Source of the DNA: Aedes albopictus
Lineage: Eukaryota; Arthropoda; Insecta; Diptera; Culicidae
Direction of reading: 5' to 3'
Length of the DNA: 64,000 nt
Assembly (NCBI RefSeq): GCF_035046485.1
Contig: NC_085138.1
Location: 446,315,204 to 446,379,203, forward strand
The translations under genes were made by a program, and so were the position numbers. Positions 11,539 to 23,167 of this stretch are shown in pieces; within the stretch, counting starts at the first letter, position 1, and every line of letters begins with the position of its first letter. The notes beneath the pieces are model-generated. The model searched no databases and was not told the origin of the DNA. It saw nothing but the letters and a program-made list of their open reading frames with translations.

Positions 11539-12080
11539 TTAAATTTTTACCTAACACACACAAAACATTACACAATACACAAAACACAAATTGACTACCT
11601 ACCAAATCGGCAGGAAAAAATAACACAACAAACACCAATTGACTACCTACCAAATCGGTAGGAATTTTCCTAGCTTTAGGTATCTTATTGACACCCTGTT
11701 TTCTAACAGGTAGATACACCCCTTTTTTATAAAACTGTACCTACAATTTGTACCTACATTTTTATACCTACGCTTTTACCCACACACGTACCTACACATA
11801 CACTTCTAGTATAAATACCACAACGAATGCGAGGTTTTCTTCAGTCGAGCACTTGACACTGAAGAAGTCTGTAAGTCACAGACGAAATAGGCCTATCTGT
11901 CCGAAGATAAGCACAGTAGTAGAATTAAAAGGAATTTGCTCGTCCTTTCTAGTTTTTCTTTAAAAGAGTTATTCATTTTTTATTTTCTTTTGCAAAAGTA
12001 AAGTATTAGTGAAGTGTTTTTAAATTAAACTAGAGTCTGAAGTAACAAGTTCTACTAAAAGCTCTAAAGTAATAGTAAAG
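11539..12080 (+). repeat. 3' pseudo-LTR (full copy)
   Basis: About 542 bp, matching the 5' inverted copy over nearly its whole length and the 5' direct copy over its last ~418 bp. It ends exactly at the 12-bp target duplication. Confidence 0.85.
11838..11907 (+). ncRNA. Hammerhead-ribozyme-like motif, 3' LTR
   Basis: Identical to the motif at 8914-8983. Cleavage in both direct repeats would release a unit-length RNA spanning the ORF. Confidence 0.55.
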
Positions 12081-12409
12081 TAACTCTAGTTCAACTAACT
12101 ACACAAACTAAAAAGTGTTATCATATTTTACCAATGATTTCATCCTAATCTTGACCCTAACATAGTTATGCGCTTAGTGTAAGTAGACGCCTCTTATGAT
12201 CTTGGTTGGACAATGACCAAAAATAGTGTTGTTTCGACAATAGTCACATACTATGCCCTACGACATTGACGATTCTATTGTCTATGGCTCACCTATTTCG
12301 TGCCACCCAGCAGGGACTTGGTCTGGTACCCAATTCAGTATATCCGCTCCACGTAATGTACCGCACCTCTTTTGATTTGTGATATATTACGCGGAACATT
12401 ACTCTCTTC

Positions 12410-12646
12410 CAGTGGCGTAGCCAGAAATTGTCTCTGGGAGGGGTTTTCAACGGTCAATGATACCTTTTTTGATTTGACACTTACATTTTGTAAACAGTAA
12501 CGAGCAATCGTATTCGAAGTTTAAAAATAGCGGCGCAGCCGAAAATTTTTTTCGTCGCAAAGCGTTTTATACTGAAAATTTGTTCCACAAATTTTGGCTC
12601 TGGGGGGGGTTTTAACCCTGAAACCCCCCCCGTGGCTACGCCAGTG
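12410..12646. mobile_element. hAT-type MITE with 8-bp target duplication
   Basis: TIRs start CAGTGGCGTAGCCA and end TGGCTACGCCAGTG. The 8-bp duplication CTCTCTTC is perfect at 12402-12409 and 12647-12654. At 237 bp it has no coding capacity. The 8-bp duplication and CA(G/C)TGGCG ends point to the hAT superfamily. Confidence 0.85.
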
Positions 12647-13466
12647 CTCTCTTCATTCGGATAGCGGCTATGTAACCCATTGGATTAAAAGCCTCCATCC
12701 AACATGAAGCGATTAATTAAAGACTGAAGACTCTATACCAAATTTGGCTCAGAGACAGGTAATCAGTGAGGTCAGTTTTTCTCGTTTGTCAGAGACGATT
12801 GATACGTATTAAGACAAACTTTCCACTGCATCTGCCAGCAATAATCGGTGATCGGTCAATATTTCGATTACCCCAATTTACACAGGAATGCCAAGGATCA
12901 CCGCTCATGCTTTACAATACAGTTGGAAAAACTAGAACAACACCTGGCCACAATGATGCATAAAGCACTAAAGCGGACCGGAAGTGTTGGTGAGCCAGCC
13001 CCCACCTTTCCGAGTAACTCAAAGTTTTCGACAGAAAAATCTTTTTAATATAAACCGACCATAAACTGGTCCATTAGCATCTTGTACACTGAACAACATC
13101 AAAAGAAAATGCATTTTCTCTGTAAATTTTGCACATCACTTTTAAAACTTTATTCATCGTGAAACAAGTGCTGCACAATTTTCACAAATCTGTCAAAAAC
13201 AAAACATTTTATAGCAACGCAACTGGAATGAACAGTTTGTGAACTTTCAAGATAGGTTTAAAGATCAACATGCAACTGTGTACAATGGTAATTAAACGTT
13301 TGAACCATTGTAGAAATTTTTATGGATATATCGTATAAGAAATAGATGTTTGCGCGTAATAACACTATAATGTTAAAATCCTTGCCTATAACATATCATT
13401 ATGATCAACATTGTACTGTTTGTGTATCGTATCGAATTAAACTTTTTAGACGAGTATATTAAGCTT

Positions 13467-13656
13467 TTCTGGGGAATGGTACATTCTGGGGAATGGATTT
13501 CTGGGGAATGGTGCATTCTGGGTAATGGATTTCTGGGGAATGGATTTCTGGGAAATGGTACATTCTGGGGAATGGTACATTCTGGGAAATGGTTTTCTGG
13601 GGAATGGAATTCTGGGGATTGGTATTCTGGGGAATGGTTTTCTGGGGAATGTTATA
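13467..13656. repeat. Minisatellite of TTCTGGGGAATGG units
   Basis: About 14 degenerate copies, the reverse complement of the array at 5217-5310. It ends GAATGTTATAGAATC, the inverted form of that array's left flank. The repeat spells a fake ORF rich in W, S, G and E. Confidence 0.8.
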
Positions 13657-13815
13657 GAATCAACAAAAATATTGTGACTCAAATCATGTTATCCTATTTC
13701 CTATTAAATAAGAGCCGAAGGAAAGCTACCTACATATAATTGTGAAAGACGGGCCCGGCTAGGATGACGTTTCGTATCCAGTTTGACTTTCTATTCCGTA
13801 GAATCGTAACGTGTT

Positions 13816-13884
13816 CTGTGTTTTAGTTGGTTAAAGCGCCGGACTAGCGATACGGAGTCGTTAGTTCGAATCCCACCAAAACAG
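13816..13884 (+). pseudogene. tRNA-like sequence, Ala(AGC)-type anticodon, degenerate
   Basis: A tRNA cloverleaf can be drawn. The acceptor is CTGTGTT/AAAACAG with one mismatch, the D arm is GTTT...AAGC, and the anticodon arm is CCGGA-CTAGCGA-TACGG with one mismatch and AGC in the anticodon position. Box B is GTTCGAATCCC. The T stem has two mismatches. It resembles a decayed tRNA or a SINE head rather than a working gene. Confidence 0.4.
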
Positions 13885-15054
13885 GCGGTGTATATTTTTT
13901 TTTATAAATTTATCTCTCAATTGGTCAATTAAACGCACTTTGTCTTCAAATGCTTGCAAGTTTTTACATCTATTTCAGACATGCTGGCTGACTGGTATAG
14001 CTGGAAAACGGCAATAAAATCATTCTTCGATCTGTTTAGGGGCTAAGGGGCAATTTGTGGCGATTGATTCTTCTCTCCAATTGTAGACGAGGATATGATA
14101 AACATGTCTGTTAGGAAAACCCCGGTTCTTTAACCAAAATTTATCCAATAATAACAAAAGCTGAAATTCCCCCCAAAAAAAAAACAAAACGAAATTAACC
14201 GGCAATAAAACTGATCCTTCAAATTAGACGTAACAAGGATCCGCCCGTACCGGCTCTCTTTTGTAACAGTCTTCAATCCTTCCGATCACGTGACGCCAGC
14301 CCGGGTAAATTGCAAGACAAAAAAGAAATACGGGATAACCCAGACCGGCTGAGTCTGACCGGCGCCGGCGGCGCGGTGGCAAACAAAGCAGAATACAACT
14401 GATTACCTGAAGCAAGCGTCAAAGCAGGCGGACGCGAAAAACATGCGCGAGACACGTGAACAAAAAAGGGTTTCGCAGGTATTCTGTAGGTAAATTTAGA
14501 ATTAAGCAATCCCTGTATATAAACGTTATTCTGAATATAGAGAGTTAGTTGCAAATTGAAACTTGTGTGGATCAGTCTTTTTCTTACACCAAAGCAAGAC
14601 GGTCCAATTATTCAGCTCACATCCGAAAGCTTGTTATTTTCTTCAAGCTTCACTTTAGAATAGCTTCCCGAATGAGAGGAAGAACTGACTAAAGATCGAA
14701 CTTGAAAAAATATCACTGCCATTTGAGCATACACTATTACAAGTACAGAATACCAATAGTATAAATCTTATAAAAATTTAGAAAGGCGTTGGCGCTTTAA
14801 AAATATAGTTTCTCCGCGTTGCTTTCTATCCCAGGCTTATACCCACGGTGAAACTAATTCTGCTGGACATCGTGGAGAGCGGTGAACCTCGAAGTGGACC
14901 ATGATGGTGGCTCCAGGGAGGAACTCTAGGACGTCATCCAGGTTCACATGTGAATTGTACCTAACATCTTCCTAATGGACTTTCGCTGGTACAAATACTA
15001 CCTAGAGCTACCTAGTTGTCTTTGGATCTTACGGTAGATACTGCACAATGGATT
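13885..15054. other. Intergenic, possible LTR-type promoter remnant
   Basis: No gene is recognised. A CTGTATATAAACG box near 14512, followed by a GC-rich to AT-rich change and then AGAGAGTTAG, resembles the promoter segment of a retrotransposon LTR. I could not find LTR borders or a target duplication. Short frames on the minus strand here are not supported. Confidence 0.35.
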
Positions 15055-15599
15055 ACTGCACGAATTTATTCTGACCTGCTCTGCCCCCACTCGCATAACC
15101 GTCCCATTTGACTTTTCATCATTTTTGAGTTAACGTTATGAATAGTCATCATTTTCGATGTACTTCCAAAAACAATAATAAAAATTATGAATTTTTATGT
15201 CAATATGTGAAAAAATACCAAGTCATGAGCGTCCCATATCAAAAGTACCCGCATAACAGTCCCATCATGGATTTTTGTGTCACGTAACACAAAACTGAAC
15301 AACTTTGTAATGATTGTAAGATTTTTTACAGTTATATATTCATGTGCAAAGCAATCTGTGAAAGTTTCAAGATGATCGAAATATTCTTCAAATTTTGGCG
15401 ATTTTTCAAAGTTTTATATGGAAACAAGTTTTCAAACTTCAAATGCTGTTTTCTAAATTCCTACGTTTTGCAAATGGGACTGTTATGCGAGTGGGGGCAG
15501 TGCTACTCTCACACGAAATTTGACGTTAGAGCGGTGTCGGCACCTCTCAAACGTCAAATTTTCTGTGAGAGTAAGCAGACCAGCATAAATTCGTGCAGT
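15055..15599. mobile_element. MITE containing a second nested MITE
   Basis: Outer inverted ends ACTGCACGAATTTAT (15055) and ATAAATTCGTGCAGT (to 15599) pair. Just inside the right arm, CAAATTT-type palindromes around 15520-15570 also pair. The outer element is interrupted by the element at 15081-15500. Confidence 0.65.
15081..15500. mobile_element. Nested MITE, TIR CTGCCCCCACTCGCATAAC
   Basis: 420 bp. The left end CTGCCCCCACTCGCATAAC and the right end GTTATGCGAGTGGGGGCAG differ by one base as inverted copies. TGCT is found on both sides. It inserted into the outer element, so it is the younger of the two. Confidence 0.7.
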
Positions 15600-15985
15600 G
15601 GACCATACTTGAACTTGTATCTTTATTGTTCTTCATTAGTAGAATATGAAAATGGAGATGTTGAGATTATCAAACTTTTTAATTATGGAGCTCATTTCAG
15701 TTTCGTAATGAACCAGTGTGTAAAAGTATACTATTAGATTAGTTATATATGAGATGTGTTATATAAAATAACATGATACTGAATTGCATAAAAAAACAAA
15801 ATGATACTAAACTCAATGTTATGTTAAATAACGTTTTTTTTTCAATCGAGAAATCATAATAAATATTTATATAATTGCATAAATAATTGATAGCATAATT
15901 GAAGATATTATTTAATACGAATAATTCGCTCCCACAAAATAAAACCAGGAATTCAGCTGGTTAATTAAAATGTACCCCAATTGTT

Positions 15986-17071
15986 CTACCGTTTAACCGC
16001 CACCACGAATCCACTTACCGTCTGCAATCGATGGCCCATCCGTTCCTCTTCCGGGCTGGCCAGCGTCAACTTCAGAATCTGCAGTCGACTGCCTCCGGAA
16101 AGCCGACCCACACATCGCACCAGATCCCCAACACTGACCGCCGGCATCCGGAAGTCGATCTCGTAGAAAACGCCCTGCATGACCGGTCCACCGGTTCGGT
16201 TCCGCAGCAGCAGCATCTTCTCGCACTCGTACGATCCGGCCTTAATGCTGAGCACATTGGCAAACACTTCCACCAGCGGGGATGCCTCCGCGTTGGACTT
16301 CGTCAGTTTCATAATGTGCTCGATCGTTCCGGTGAGGACGCGTAGCTTTTTTGCGTCTGGTTTGGTCGGATGGTCAGACGACGGAGGTTTTTGCTTCGAT
16401 GGACCAGCAGTTATAGCAGGAACTGCTTTTGAAGTCCACTTATTGCCATTTCTTTCATTTCGAGGTCTCAGCGGAAGTGGTTCGAATTGCACCCGCTTCT
16501 CATTACGCTTGGGGTGTTTCAAAATCGAGACCTGGCCCTCCTCGTGTTTCCTTTTGAGCGATGTGTCGCTACTAGAGATTTGCAGGTTCTCTATGATGCG
16601 AGTGGTCACCGTTGTGGTACTGTCTGGAATGCTTGGAATAGCAAAGTTAAAACCGGAAGAGCTTGACGGCTAATGGAAGGAGAAGCTATTTGAATTCAAC
16701 AAAATAACATGTGGCACATTTCTGTATTAGCATCTTACCATTCCAGCTTTCTCCACCATACTCCGCTGCTGGTTGAACATCAGGAACTGCATCGCCGCGG
16801 TCGAGGCAGCCGATGGCGGTTGGAGGACGGCGGCGGGAGTACCATAGCTCACAGAGTTCTCCTTACCGTTGCAGCCACTACTGTTGGCATTTGTGGGGGA
16901 TGGTTTCCTTAGCAGCGTGGGGGTCTCCAGAACAGCTGCCGCGGACATAAGAAAGCTGGCGTTTCTTACCGGAGCCGGAGTACGAGGGCAGCCCATGACT
17001 GGAAAATGCAGAACGGTTGAAGTTTCGTAGAAGCGATTTGTCCCATGTTTCTTACAGCTTCTATTCATCAT
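15986..17071 (-). CDS. Hypothetical protein with OB-fold-like C-terminal domain
   Basis: Three exons on the minus strand: 17071-17056, 16998-16739 and 16669-15986, joined by introns of 57 and 69 bp with GT...AG ends (GTAAGA...TTTTCCAG; GTAAGA...TTCCATTAG). Together they encode 319 aa. The first 200 residues are low-complexity (Ser, Pro, Ala, Lys) with a KRKHEEG-type basic patch. The last ~115 residues run from LTGTIEHIMKL through VSVGDLVRCVGRLSGGSRLQI to LKLTLASPEEE. Strand pattern and the GDLVRCVGRL...RLQILKL core resemble an OB-fold of the RPA32/STN1/SPATA22 kind, suggesting single-stranded nucleic-acid binding. I cannot name an orthologue. The 57-bp intron is a multiple of three without a stop, so retention would add 19 residues in frame. 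A more internal ATG is also possible. Confidence 0.7.
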
Positions 17072-17206
17072 TTTACAACTAAAATATATATTTTTGTTTA
17101 AGTTTTTCCACGATTAGGACTAGTATTTAAGGAAAATAACGAAAATGATCAAATTTTCAGCTCAAAACAAAATCACGGACCGAACTTTTATTTTAGTACA
17201 CATATT

Positions 17207-17361
17207 ATTGATTGATGCACCAAGCGAAAAGAAGAAGAAGTTTTGACATCCAAGCGGTGTGCCGTCGATTAGATCCTCGTCGCTGATTGGTCGATGGATG
17301 TAAACGGCACACCGCTTGGATGTCAAAATTCTTCTTCTTACCGCTTGGTGCATCAATCAAT
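17207..17361. mobile_element. Hairpin MITE, ends ATTGATTGATGCACCAAGCG
   Basis: The two arms are near-perfect inverted repeats over about 65 bp, including GACATCCAAGCGGTGTGCCG, with a short central loop. Non-coding. Confidence 0.75.
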
Positions 17362-17397
17362 TTGAGTACACATCAATTTGTCGCATGACAACAATTA

Positions 17398-17634
17398 TTG
17401 CGCAGTTCCCACCCAACTGGACCCCTTTCGCAGTTAGTATAAGTGCGGGATCGTGAATAAAACTGCGATTTTGCATCGAATTGTTTCGGTGTCTTCTGCG
17501 CACTTATCCAGCACTTTGTAATGCATAAGTGCGCAGAAGACACCGACACGATTCGATGCAAAATCGCAGTTTTATTCATGACCCCGCACTTATACTAACT
17601 GCGAAAGGGGTCCAGTGGGGTGGGAAATGCGCAA
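17398..17634 (+). mobile_element. 237-bp MITE, copy A of an identical inverted pair
   Basis: Borders are TTGCGCAGTTCCCACC and its imperfect complement, with TA on both sides (17396-17397, 17635-17636). The arms pair into a long hairpin. Its sequence is the exact reverse complement of 18206-18442 as far as I compared (whole length). Confidence 0.85.
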
Positions 17635-17654
17635 TATTTGCGACGTGACAAATA

Positions 17655-17796
17655 GGCCTTTTCATGTGACGGATCCGTGCATGCATTTGTTTACAAAGCT
17701 TGAACAACAGCTGCTAACACGAACGTGTCATCTTCATAGAAGAACTGTCAAACGCCCGAACAATCAGCTGATTTAGGACGTCAAATGAAAAGGCCC
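17655..17796 (+). mobile_element. ~142-bp MITE, ends GGCCTTTTCATGTGAC, copy 1
   Basis: TIRs GGCCTTTTCAT / ATGAAAAGGCC, preceded by TA. Nearly identical in direct orientation to 17861-18002. Confidence 0.8.
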
Positions 17797-17860
17797 ATAC
17801 ACGAATTTCTCTTTGAACTTGCACTGAAAGAAACCCTTGTCCAGAAATGGACTGATTATA

Positions 17861-18002
17861 GGCCTTTTCATGTGACAGATCCGTGCATGCATTTGTTTAC
17901 AAAGCTTGAACAACAGCTGCTAACAAGAACGTGTCATCTTCATAGAAGAACTGTCAAACGCCCGAACAATCAGCTGATTTAAGACGTCAAATGAAAAGGC
18001 CC
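17861..18002 (+). mobile_element. ~142-bp MITE, ends GGCCTTTTCATGTGAC, copy 2
   Basis: Differs from copy 1 by only a few substitutions; 64 bp of unrelated sequence lies between them. Both sit between the two identical 237-bp MITEs. Confidence 0.8.
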
Positions 18003-18205
18003 ATTGTATGTTGCTTTCACAAAGAAACGCCCGCATAGAAAAATACTATTCATGGCATCGTTCATATTATAAGATGTCCATCAGTGCAATGATAACTATA
18101 CAAATGGTAATAGGTTTATAATAAAATGATTGGGGTTGAAAAACTGCAATCATTTAGAATGTTTCAAGTATCATTGAACTTATAATAATGATACGTTGAA
18201 TACTA

Positions 18206-18442
18206 TTGCGCATTTCCCACCCCACTGGACCCCTTTCGCAGTTAGTATAAGTGCGGGGTCATGAATAAAACTGCGATTTTGCATCGAATCGTGTCGGTGT
18301 CTTCTGCGCACTTATGCATTACAAAGTGCTGGATAAGTGCGCAGAAGACACCGAAACAATTCGATGCAAAATCGCAGTTTTATTCACGATCCCGCACTTA
18401 TACTAACTGCGAAAGGGGTCCAGTTGGGTGGGAACTGCGCAA
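18206..18442 (-). mobile_element. 237-bp MITE, copy B of an identical inverted pair
   Basis: Reverse complement of 17398-17634 with TA at both borders (18204-18205, 18443-18444). Confidence 0.85.
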
Positions 18443-18475
18443 TACATGAATAATTTAACTTAATAGAATTTCTCA

Positions 18476-18682
18476 TATTATGCGTTGCGCGAAAATTTTT
18501 GAGCGCAAGTGCTCGTATACCTCCGCCAGTACGGTAAATCGTGTTGGTCTTTTCAGCGCAGTATTCTTTGGCCCATTCGCGCACTTATTGTAAAAGACAC
18601 CTAAACGATTAAACGTACGAGCGGAGGTCTATTAACGATTTTGCACCATTTTCGCTCTCTATTTTCTTGCAACGGATAATAA
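18476..18682 (+). repeat. 207-bp dispersed repeat, also at 45978-46184
   Basis: Starts TATTATGCGTTGCGCG and ends GCAACGGATAATAA, giving weak terminal inverted repeats (TTATNCGTTGC). The second copy 27.5 kb away has the same length and orientation with about ten differences. Likely a MITE. Confidence 0.75.
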
Positions 18683-20543
18683 GTGCAGCGGCAAAAATAA
18701 CATTTTTGACTGTTTTTTATAATATTTGCTGATGTTAAGACGACGTCACGATAGGCTGCCATGTTATCTCACTTAAAATGCAGCTATTTGGCATTTTTAG
18801 CACAAAAACTGGGTTTGCACTGCGTGCAACAGGGGTAATGCATCACATAAATCCGGTACCGCGTACTACAACCACTTTCTATCTACATCGCTTGAGTGGA
18901 TGCACCACCCTTTTCTCGCCCGCAAGCGGAGCTTTAAAACAGGTGCCCTCGGCAGTCTCTGCTTCTGGTCACTTTCAGATCAGATACCACTTGCAAACTT
19001 ACCGGCCAAACCAAAAGGAGGTCCTTGATGTATTCACAAATGTTGCTCTGATTTTCATGTTTTCCGTCTGCTCATCCACTTTTAAACCAAGTACAGAACA
19101 TTATTGACTTCGAGTCACTCGCGAGCACTTCTTAGCTTTGGTCCAGTACGTAAGTAACGCGAGAGGAACTGCGTAGGATGATCGGAAACCACGACCAGTT
19201 CGAATCCCAAACACACCAAACAAGATAAAAAAAACTGCAAAAGTAAACAATGATTCTACGAATGGTACACCAATTTGACAGAATCCGGCGAAAATCCGCA
19301 GGGGTGTATTTTTTCATGTCGGTAAAGTAGATATTCGCCCCTTATTTTTATGATTTGCTGTATCATCAAATCAATGATAAACTGATTGTAACATGTATTG
19401 TATTTTTTACGAATAATCAGACTTTGGCGACGAAATTAAACTCGCCCTAATATGGTACTAACCTAATATTTATGACACATTTTCGCTTTCTTTCCCCGAT
19501 TAAGGCGAAACCAGCTGATTTTGTTATGAAAACATAAACAGCTGGTAGCCGAGAACAATAAGGATCAACGTAAACATCGGTGAACCAGCTGGTTTTGTTG
19601 TGTAAACATGACCAGCTGGTGGACCGAGAACAAAAGACCTTAATGGTAAACATTGAGACGGCCGGCGAAAACTCACATTATCGGGCGAGTTGCAAAAACC
19701 CTGCGACTGAGATTAACAGCGAAATCGAAAGCGAAATATGCACACTAAGATTTTATTACCGGGCTCGGTTATCAAATTACCGAAATCTCAACAGCTGAGC
19801 TCTCGGTAGTCACCTCGGTAATTGATATCAACTACCGATTACTCGGTAATATGCTATGCTTGTCAAAATGTCAAAAATTACTGAGCTGTTCGTCAAAAAA
19901 ATGCTGAATACTCTGTAACGAGAGTACCGAGTAATCAGTAAACTTTTTTTTTGTTTTTTTTTGCATACCGAGAACTTTGGTAGTTTTTTTGCGATTTTTT
20001 TATTTTTTACCGGGGAACCGACAAAATCAAAATAAAGAATGATTTGTTATTTTTTTCTAAAACATGTATTTATAATGGTATGAAATTATATGAACAATAC
20101 CTATTTGTGATGCTCCGAAACAAGTCCCAGAACATGTGTATGACGGGAAGGCGTAGAAAGATCAAATCCATAATCTTTTGTGATTTTCCCGGCTTCCGAC
20201 GCACTGTATTCATCATACAAATTACCCAAAACGCTGCTGCCATCATGCGAAGAAAACCCAAATGCGGATTTCTTAATACAGCTCCGTCCAACCAGGAGTG
20301 CTACAATGCCCCATCATACATTATCAGAAGCACTTATTTCCGGAACGTGTAGGAACTCCAGAGATAGGAAAAACAATTAATAATAATTAATTAATAGGTA
20401 AAAATTATTACCGAGGAGGAAATTGGGATTTTAGTGTGTGAGTATGACGAAATTTATCGCATCAAAGTCTAAGTCGAAAAAAAAATCGCAATACAATTCT
20501 CGAAAATTTTTGTTCGCGAAAAAAGGCATATTTGAATGGTAAC
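18683..20543. other. Intergenic with short tandem duplication at 19505-19640
   Basis: Two copies of a unit with CCAGCTGNTTTTGTT...AAACAT...CAGCTGGT...CCGAGAACAA lie about 75 bp apart at 19505-19640. The stretch 19690-20030 is rich in TACCG(A/G) words. No gene was recognised. Confidence 0.45.
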
Positions 20544-20699
20544 CAAGGGGTTGGAAACTCTGACACCTTGTGTGAAACACCCATTTCACACACCATAAAC
20601 ACCTTTCGACACCTTTCCAACACCTTTCAAATGTGCCACCATGATTTTTGAAAATTTTACTGCCATCACTGTTCTGTCTATGTTTATGTTTATACATTT

Positions 20700-22010
20700 T
20701 CAGACAATGTTTATGAATAACCGTCGCGGTTTCCAGTAGTTCGGAATACGGAAGTTCGGATTGCTCGCTTCCGGGTACGAGCAGCAGCGAAGGACCAGGT
20801 ACGTTTAACAAACCGCCGAGCATGGCGGGTCGACGCAGCTGATGGACAAAATCTACCATGGATTGGATTGCGAAAATCAAAAAGCTGGAGGCAATTCTGT
20901 CGGCGGTTAGAATATAATGGAACGACAGGCCGGCAAGAAGGAGGAACTGCTGGTACAAAAGCCAAAGGCCTCTGCATTGGGATCCTCCCTGGGCGGTTCC
21001 AACAAACCTTTCCACCATCAGTAACAGCGCGGTGTTTTTCTATCCCACCGCAGCAGATCGGAGCCGATTACCAGATGCTTCGCACTGACGACCTCGCTCT
21101 CGCAAAGAAATGTAGGATAAGAAACCGGCCAAGACCCAGAAGCAATTTGGGCAAATACCAAGGCAAATACAACGGCCTGAATCGTACGGAGATTGTGATG
21201 CAATAGCTGGATTAATCACCAGTAAATAGTTAACCGGTACGGGAGTGGTGATAGAAAAGGATGGTGAAAACGAACGGAGGACAATCACTTCCCAGAAGCA
21301 CAGCATTCTACTAGAAGCAACCGCAAGATGGACGACGGGTTCTACTCCTCCGTATGGTTCTCCACACTCCATCATCAGAAACGGAACGGACCAACCCTAC
21401 TGACGATAAGTCCCGAAACAGTCCCAGAAGTCACCCGTCAACAGTGACATTAGTGGAATTTTCTATGGAAGCATCTAAACGATGGTTGTTCGCCGTTCGG
21501 CGCCTCCTTCTCCTGTGTCCTGGCCATGAATCACCTTCCGAATGATTTCGTCACTGCCGATCAATGACACCAGCAGTGACAAAAATGACCGAGGGCAATC
21601 TCGCCCCGTGAATGAAAACCTCGCCGGTTCCACCTCCGAACCAGCTCGTCTACCGCCATCCAAGAAACGCTCCCTGGTCAGTCATTACCGGGTTCGATTT
21701 GATTGCTGGTTAGGTTAGATTTAATTGACCGAAATACTTGATACCTTCGGAAAAGATTCAGAAACCATCGAAACCAGCACCGTGACGATCACCACCCCTG
21801 AATCAAGCCAAAATCTCCGGGAAACATCGAATCGATCCAATACACCAAAGCCATCAGGAGTCGTCCTGCATCAAGACGACGGAAGTCAAACCACGGCCAT
21901 CTGTGGTAGAATTTATAAAAAACACGCTCGTATCACCGAGGAACGCGATGTGGCTAAGAAAGGAGGAAGAAACCGGAAAAGTACGATGTGGTGCTAAGCA
22001 TATAATCACA
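20700..22010 (+). pseudogene. Possible decayed coding sequence, unidentified
   Basis: Base composition is more balanced than in the neighbourhood, and several short plus-strand frames (for example 20868-21206 and 21725-21997) have coding-like composition. Stops and frame changes break every reading. It may be a relic transposase or retrogene; I recognise no family. It lies inside the candidate TIR element. Confidence 0.25.
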
Positions 22011-22599
22011 GATATAATTAAAATAAGGAATCATTATTCTAATAAAATCAATTTAATTTTTCTTTTCTAGTTCGTTCTCATTAGAAACCTCCTGTCGCAA
22101 TTCGGAATCTTAAGATTTATCTGCTTTTCTTATTCTCTTTGCTCTCTTTGTCTTCCTGTATCGGTCAATGTCCGCTCGTTGATCATCTAGTCACCCGACA
22201 GAGATCGGCCCTATTCCACTTTTTCACCGATTTCATCTGCATTAGCTGGACTGGATCATCGTTCGCCTTCGCTTCATCACACTAGAAACATCATTCCCTA
22301 GTCCTTGCCAGATCTCGTCACCGTTTGTACTAACCCATCAACGTCTCTTCCTTCGTTTCTTCTACAACAGGAATTTCATCCAGCATCCCAGCACGGAGGA
22401 AGTTAGGCGTTCGACACTGTTAGGCATTGGTTAGACATGTTGCTCATCGAAAATTTTTGGAGAGCATAAATCATAACCCCGAATTTATGCTGAATGTTCG
22501 ATTTTTTCGCGCATCGTTGACAGTTGAGCAAATGGCAGTGGAAAAAAAGTTTGTTGATTGCGGCAGCTTGAAAATCGCGTTCGTCGGTCGAGAAAAAGA

Positions 22600-22793
22600 A
22601 AATAAATGCTCGTCTCAATTAGTTAAACTCGTAGGAACCATTTCCGTCGTTCCGTTGTCCAACCCGTCAGTTAATCGTCGCTGTTCCTGGTCACTAAGTC
22701 CGTTTCGTTCGCGTCGTACCGTCGCCGGAACCAGTCACCTCCGAAACAGTGACCGATTCCGTTAAGTTTGGCTCCATCGTGTCGGTGAGTCAC
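22600..22793 (+). other. Exon-like segment with consensus donor, unassigned
   Basis: CT/CG-rich sequence resembling a 5' UTR ends at a GTGAGTC donor near 22783. No downstream acceptor or ORF could be linked. Weak. Confidence 0.2.
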
Positions 22794-22889
22794 TTTATTT
22801 TTAATTTGATTTATTTTTCATTTCATTTCAATTCAATGGACTACCAGCTTGGCGCACACCCACAGTTGATCAGCAGGAGTAAATCAATT

Positions 22890-23070
22890 TTATTTTGTAT
22901 GGTGAAAAGCATCTAAACTTGAATTACTTGAAATAGAAAGCTTTTACTGAAAAAATATTTGGTAGGCTTAATAGTAGTCACCATTGTGCACAACCACTAC
23001 CAAATATTTTTTCGAATAATGTATTCCACTTTGATAAATTTGCCTTTAGATGCTATTCGCCATACAATAT
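22890..23070. mobile_element. Inverted-repeat element (TATGGTGAAAAGCATCTAAA)
   Basis: Left arm TATGGTGAAAAGCATCTAAA pairs imperfectly with TTTAGATGCTATTCGCCATA on the right. The inner AAAAATATTTGGTAG / CTACCAAATATTTTT arms pair perfectly. Confidence 0.6.
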
Positions 23071-23167
23071 TTTTGCAATTTACTTTTAGCGATTTTTCGC
23101 GCATAGAAGCTAGCGCCACATTGGTCGACGCGGAGAGTAGGAAAACAGCCGATCTAGTTAATTCATT

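Larger units (their letters stand above)
8234..12080 (+). mobile_element. Complete Penelope-like retroelement
   Basis: A 12-bp target duplication (TAACTCTAGTTC) lies at 8222-8233 and 12081-12092. Inside are an inverted terminal-repeat copy (8234 to ~8736), a partial direct copy (~8739-9156), one long ORF (9162-11480) and a full direct copy (11539-12080). The combination of a 5' inverted plus direct repeat pair and a 3' repeat is characteristic of Penelope-like elements. Repeat copies look essentially identical and the ORF is unbroken, which suggests a recent insertion that may still be active. Confidence 0.9.

Noticed and set aside
13401..13739. 112-codon ORF with repeated W-S-G-E words
   Set aside because: Produced by the TTCTGGGGAATGG minisatellite.
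14220..14560. Solo LTR of a copia-type element
   Set aside because: TATA-like box only; no TG...CA borders or 5-bp duplication could be defined.
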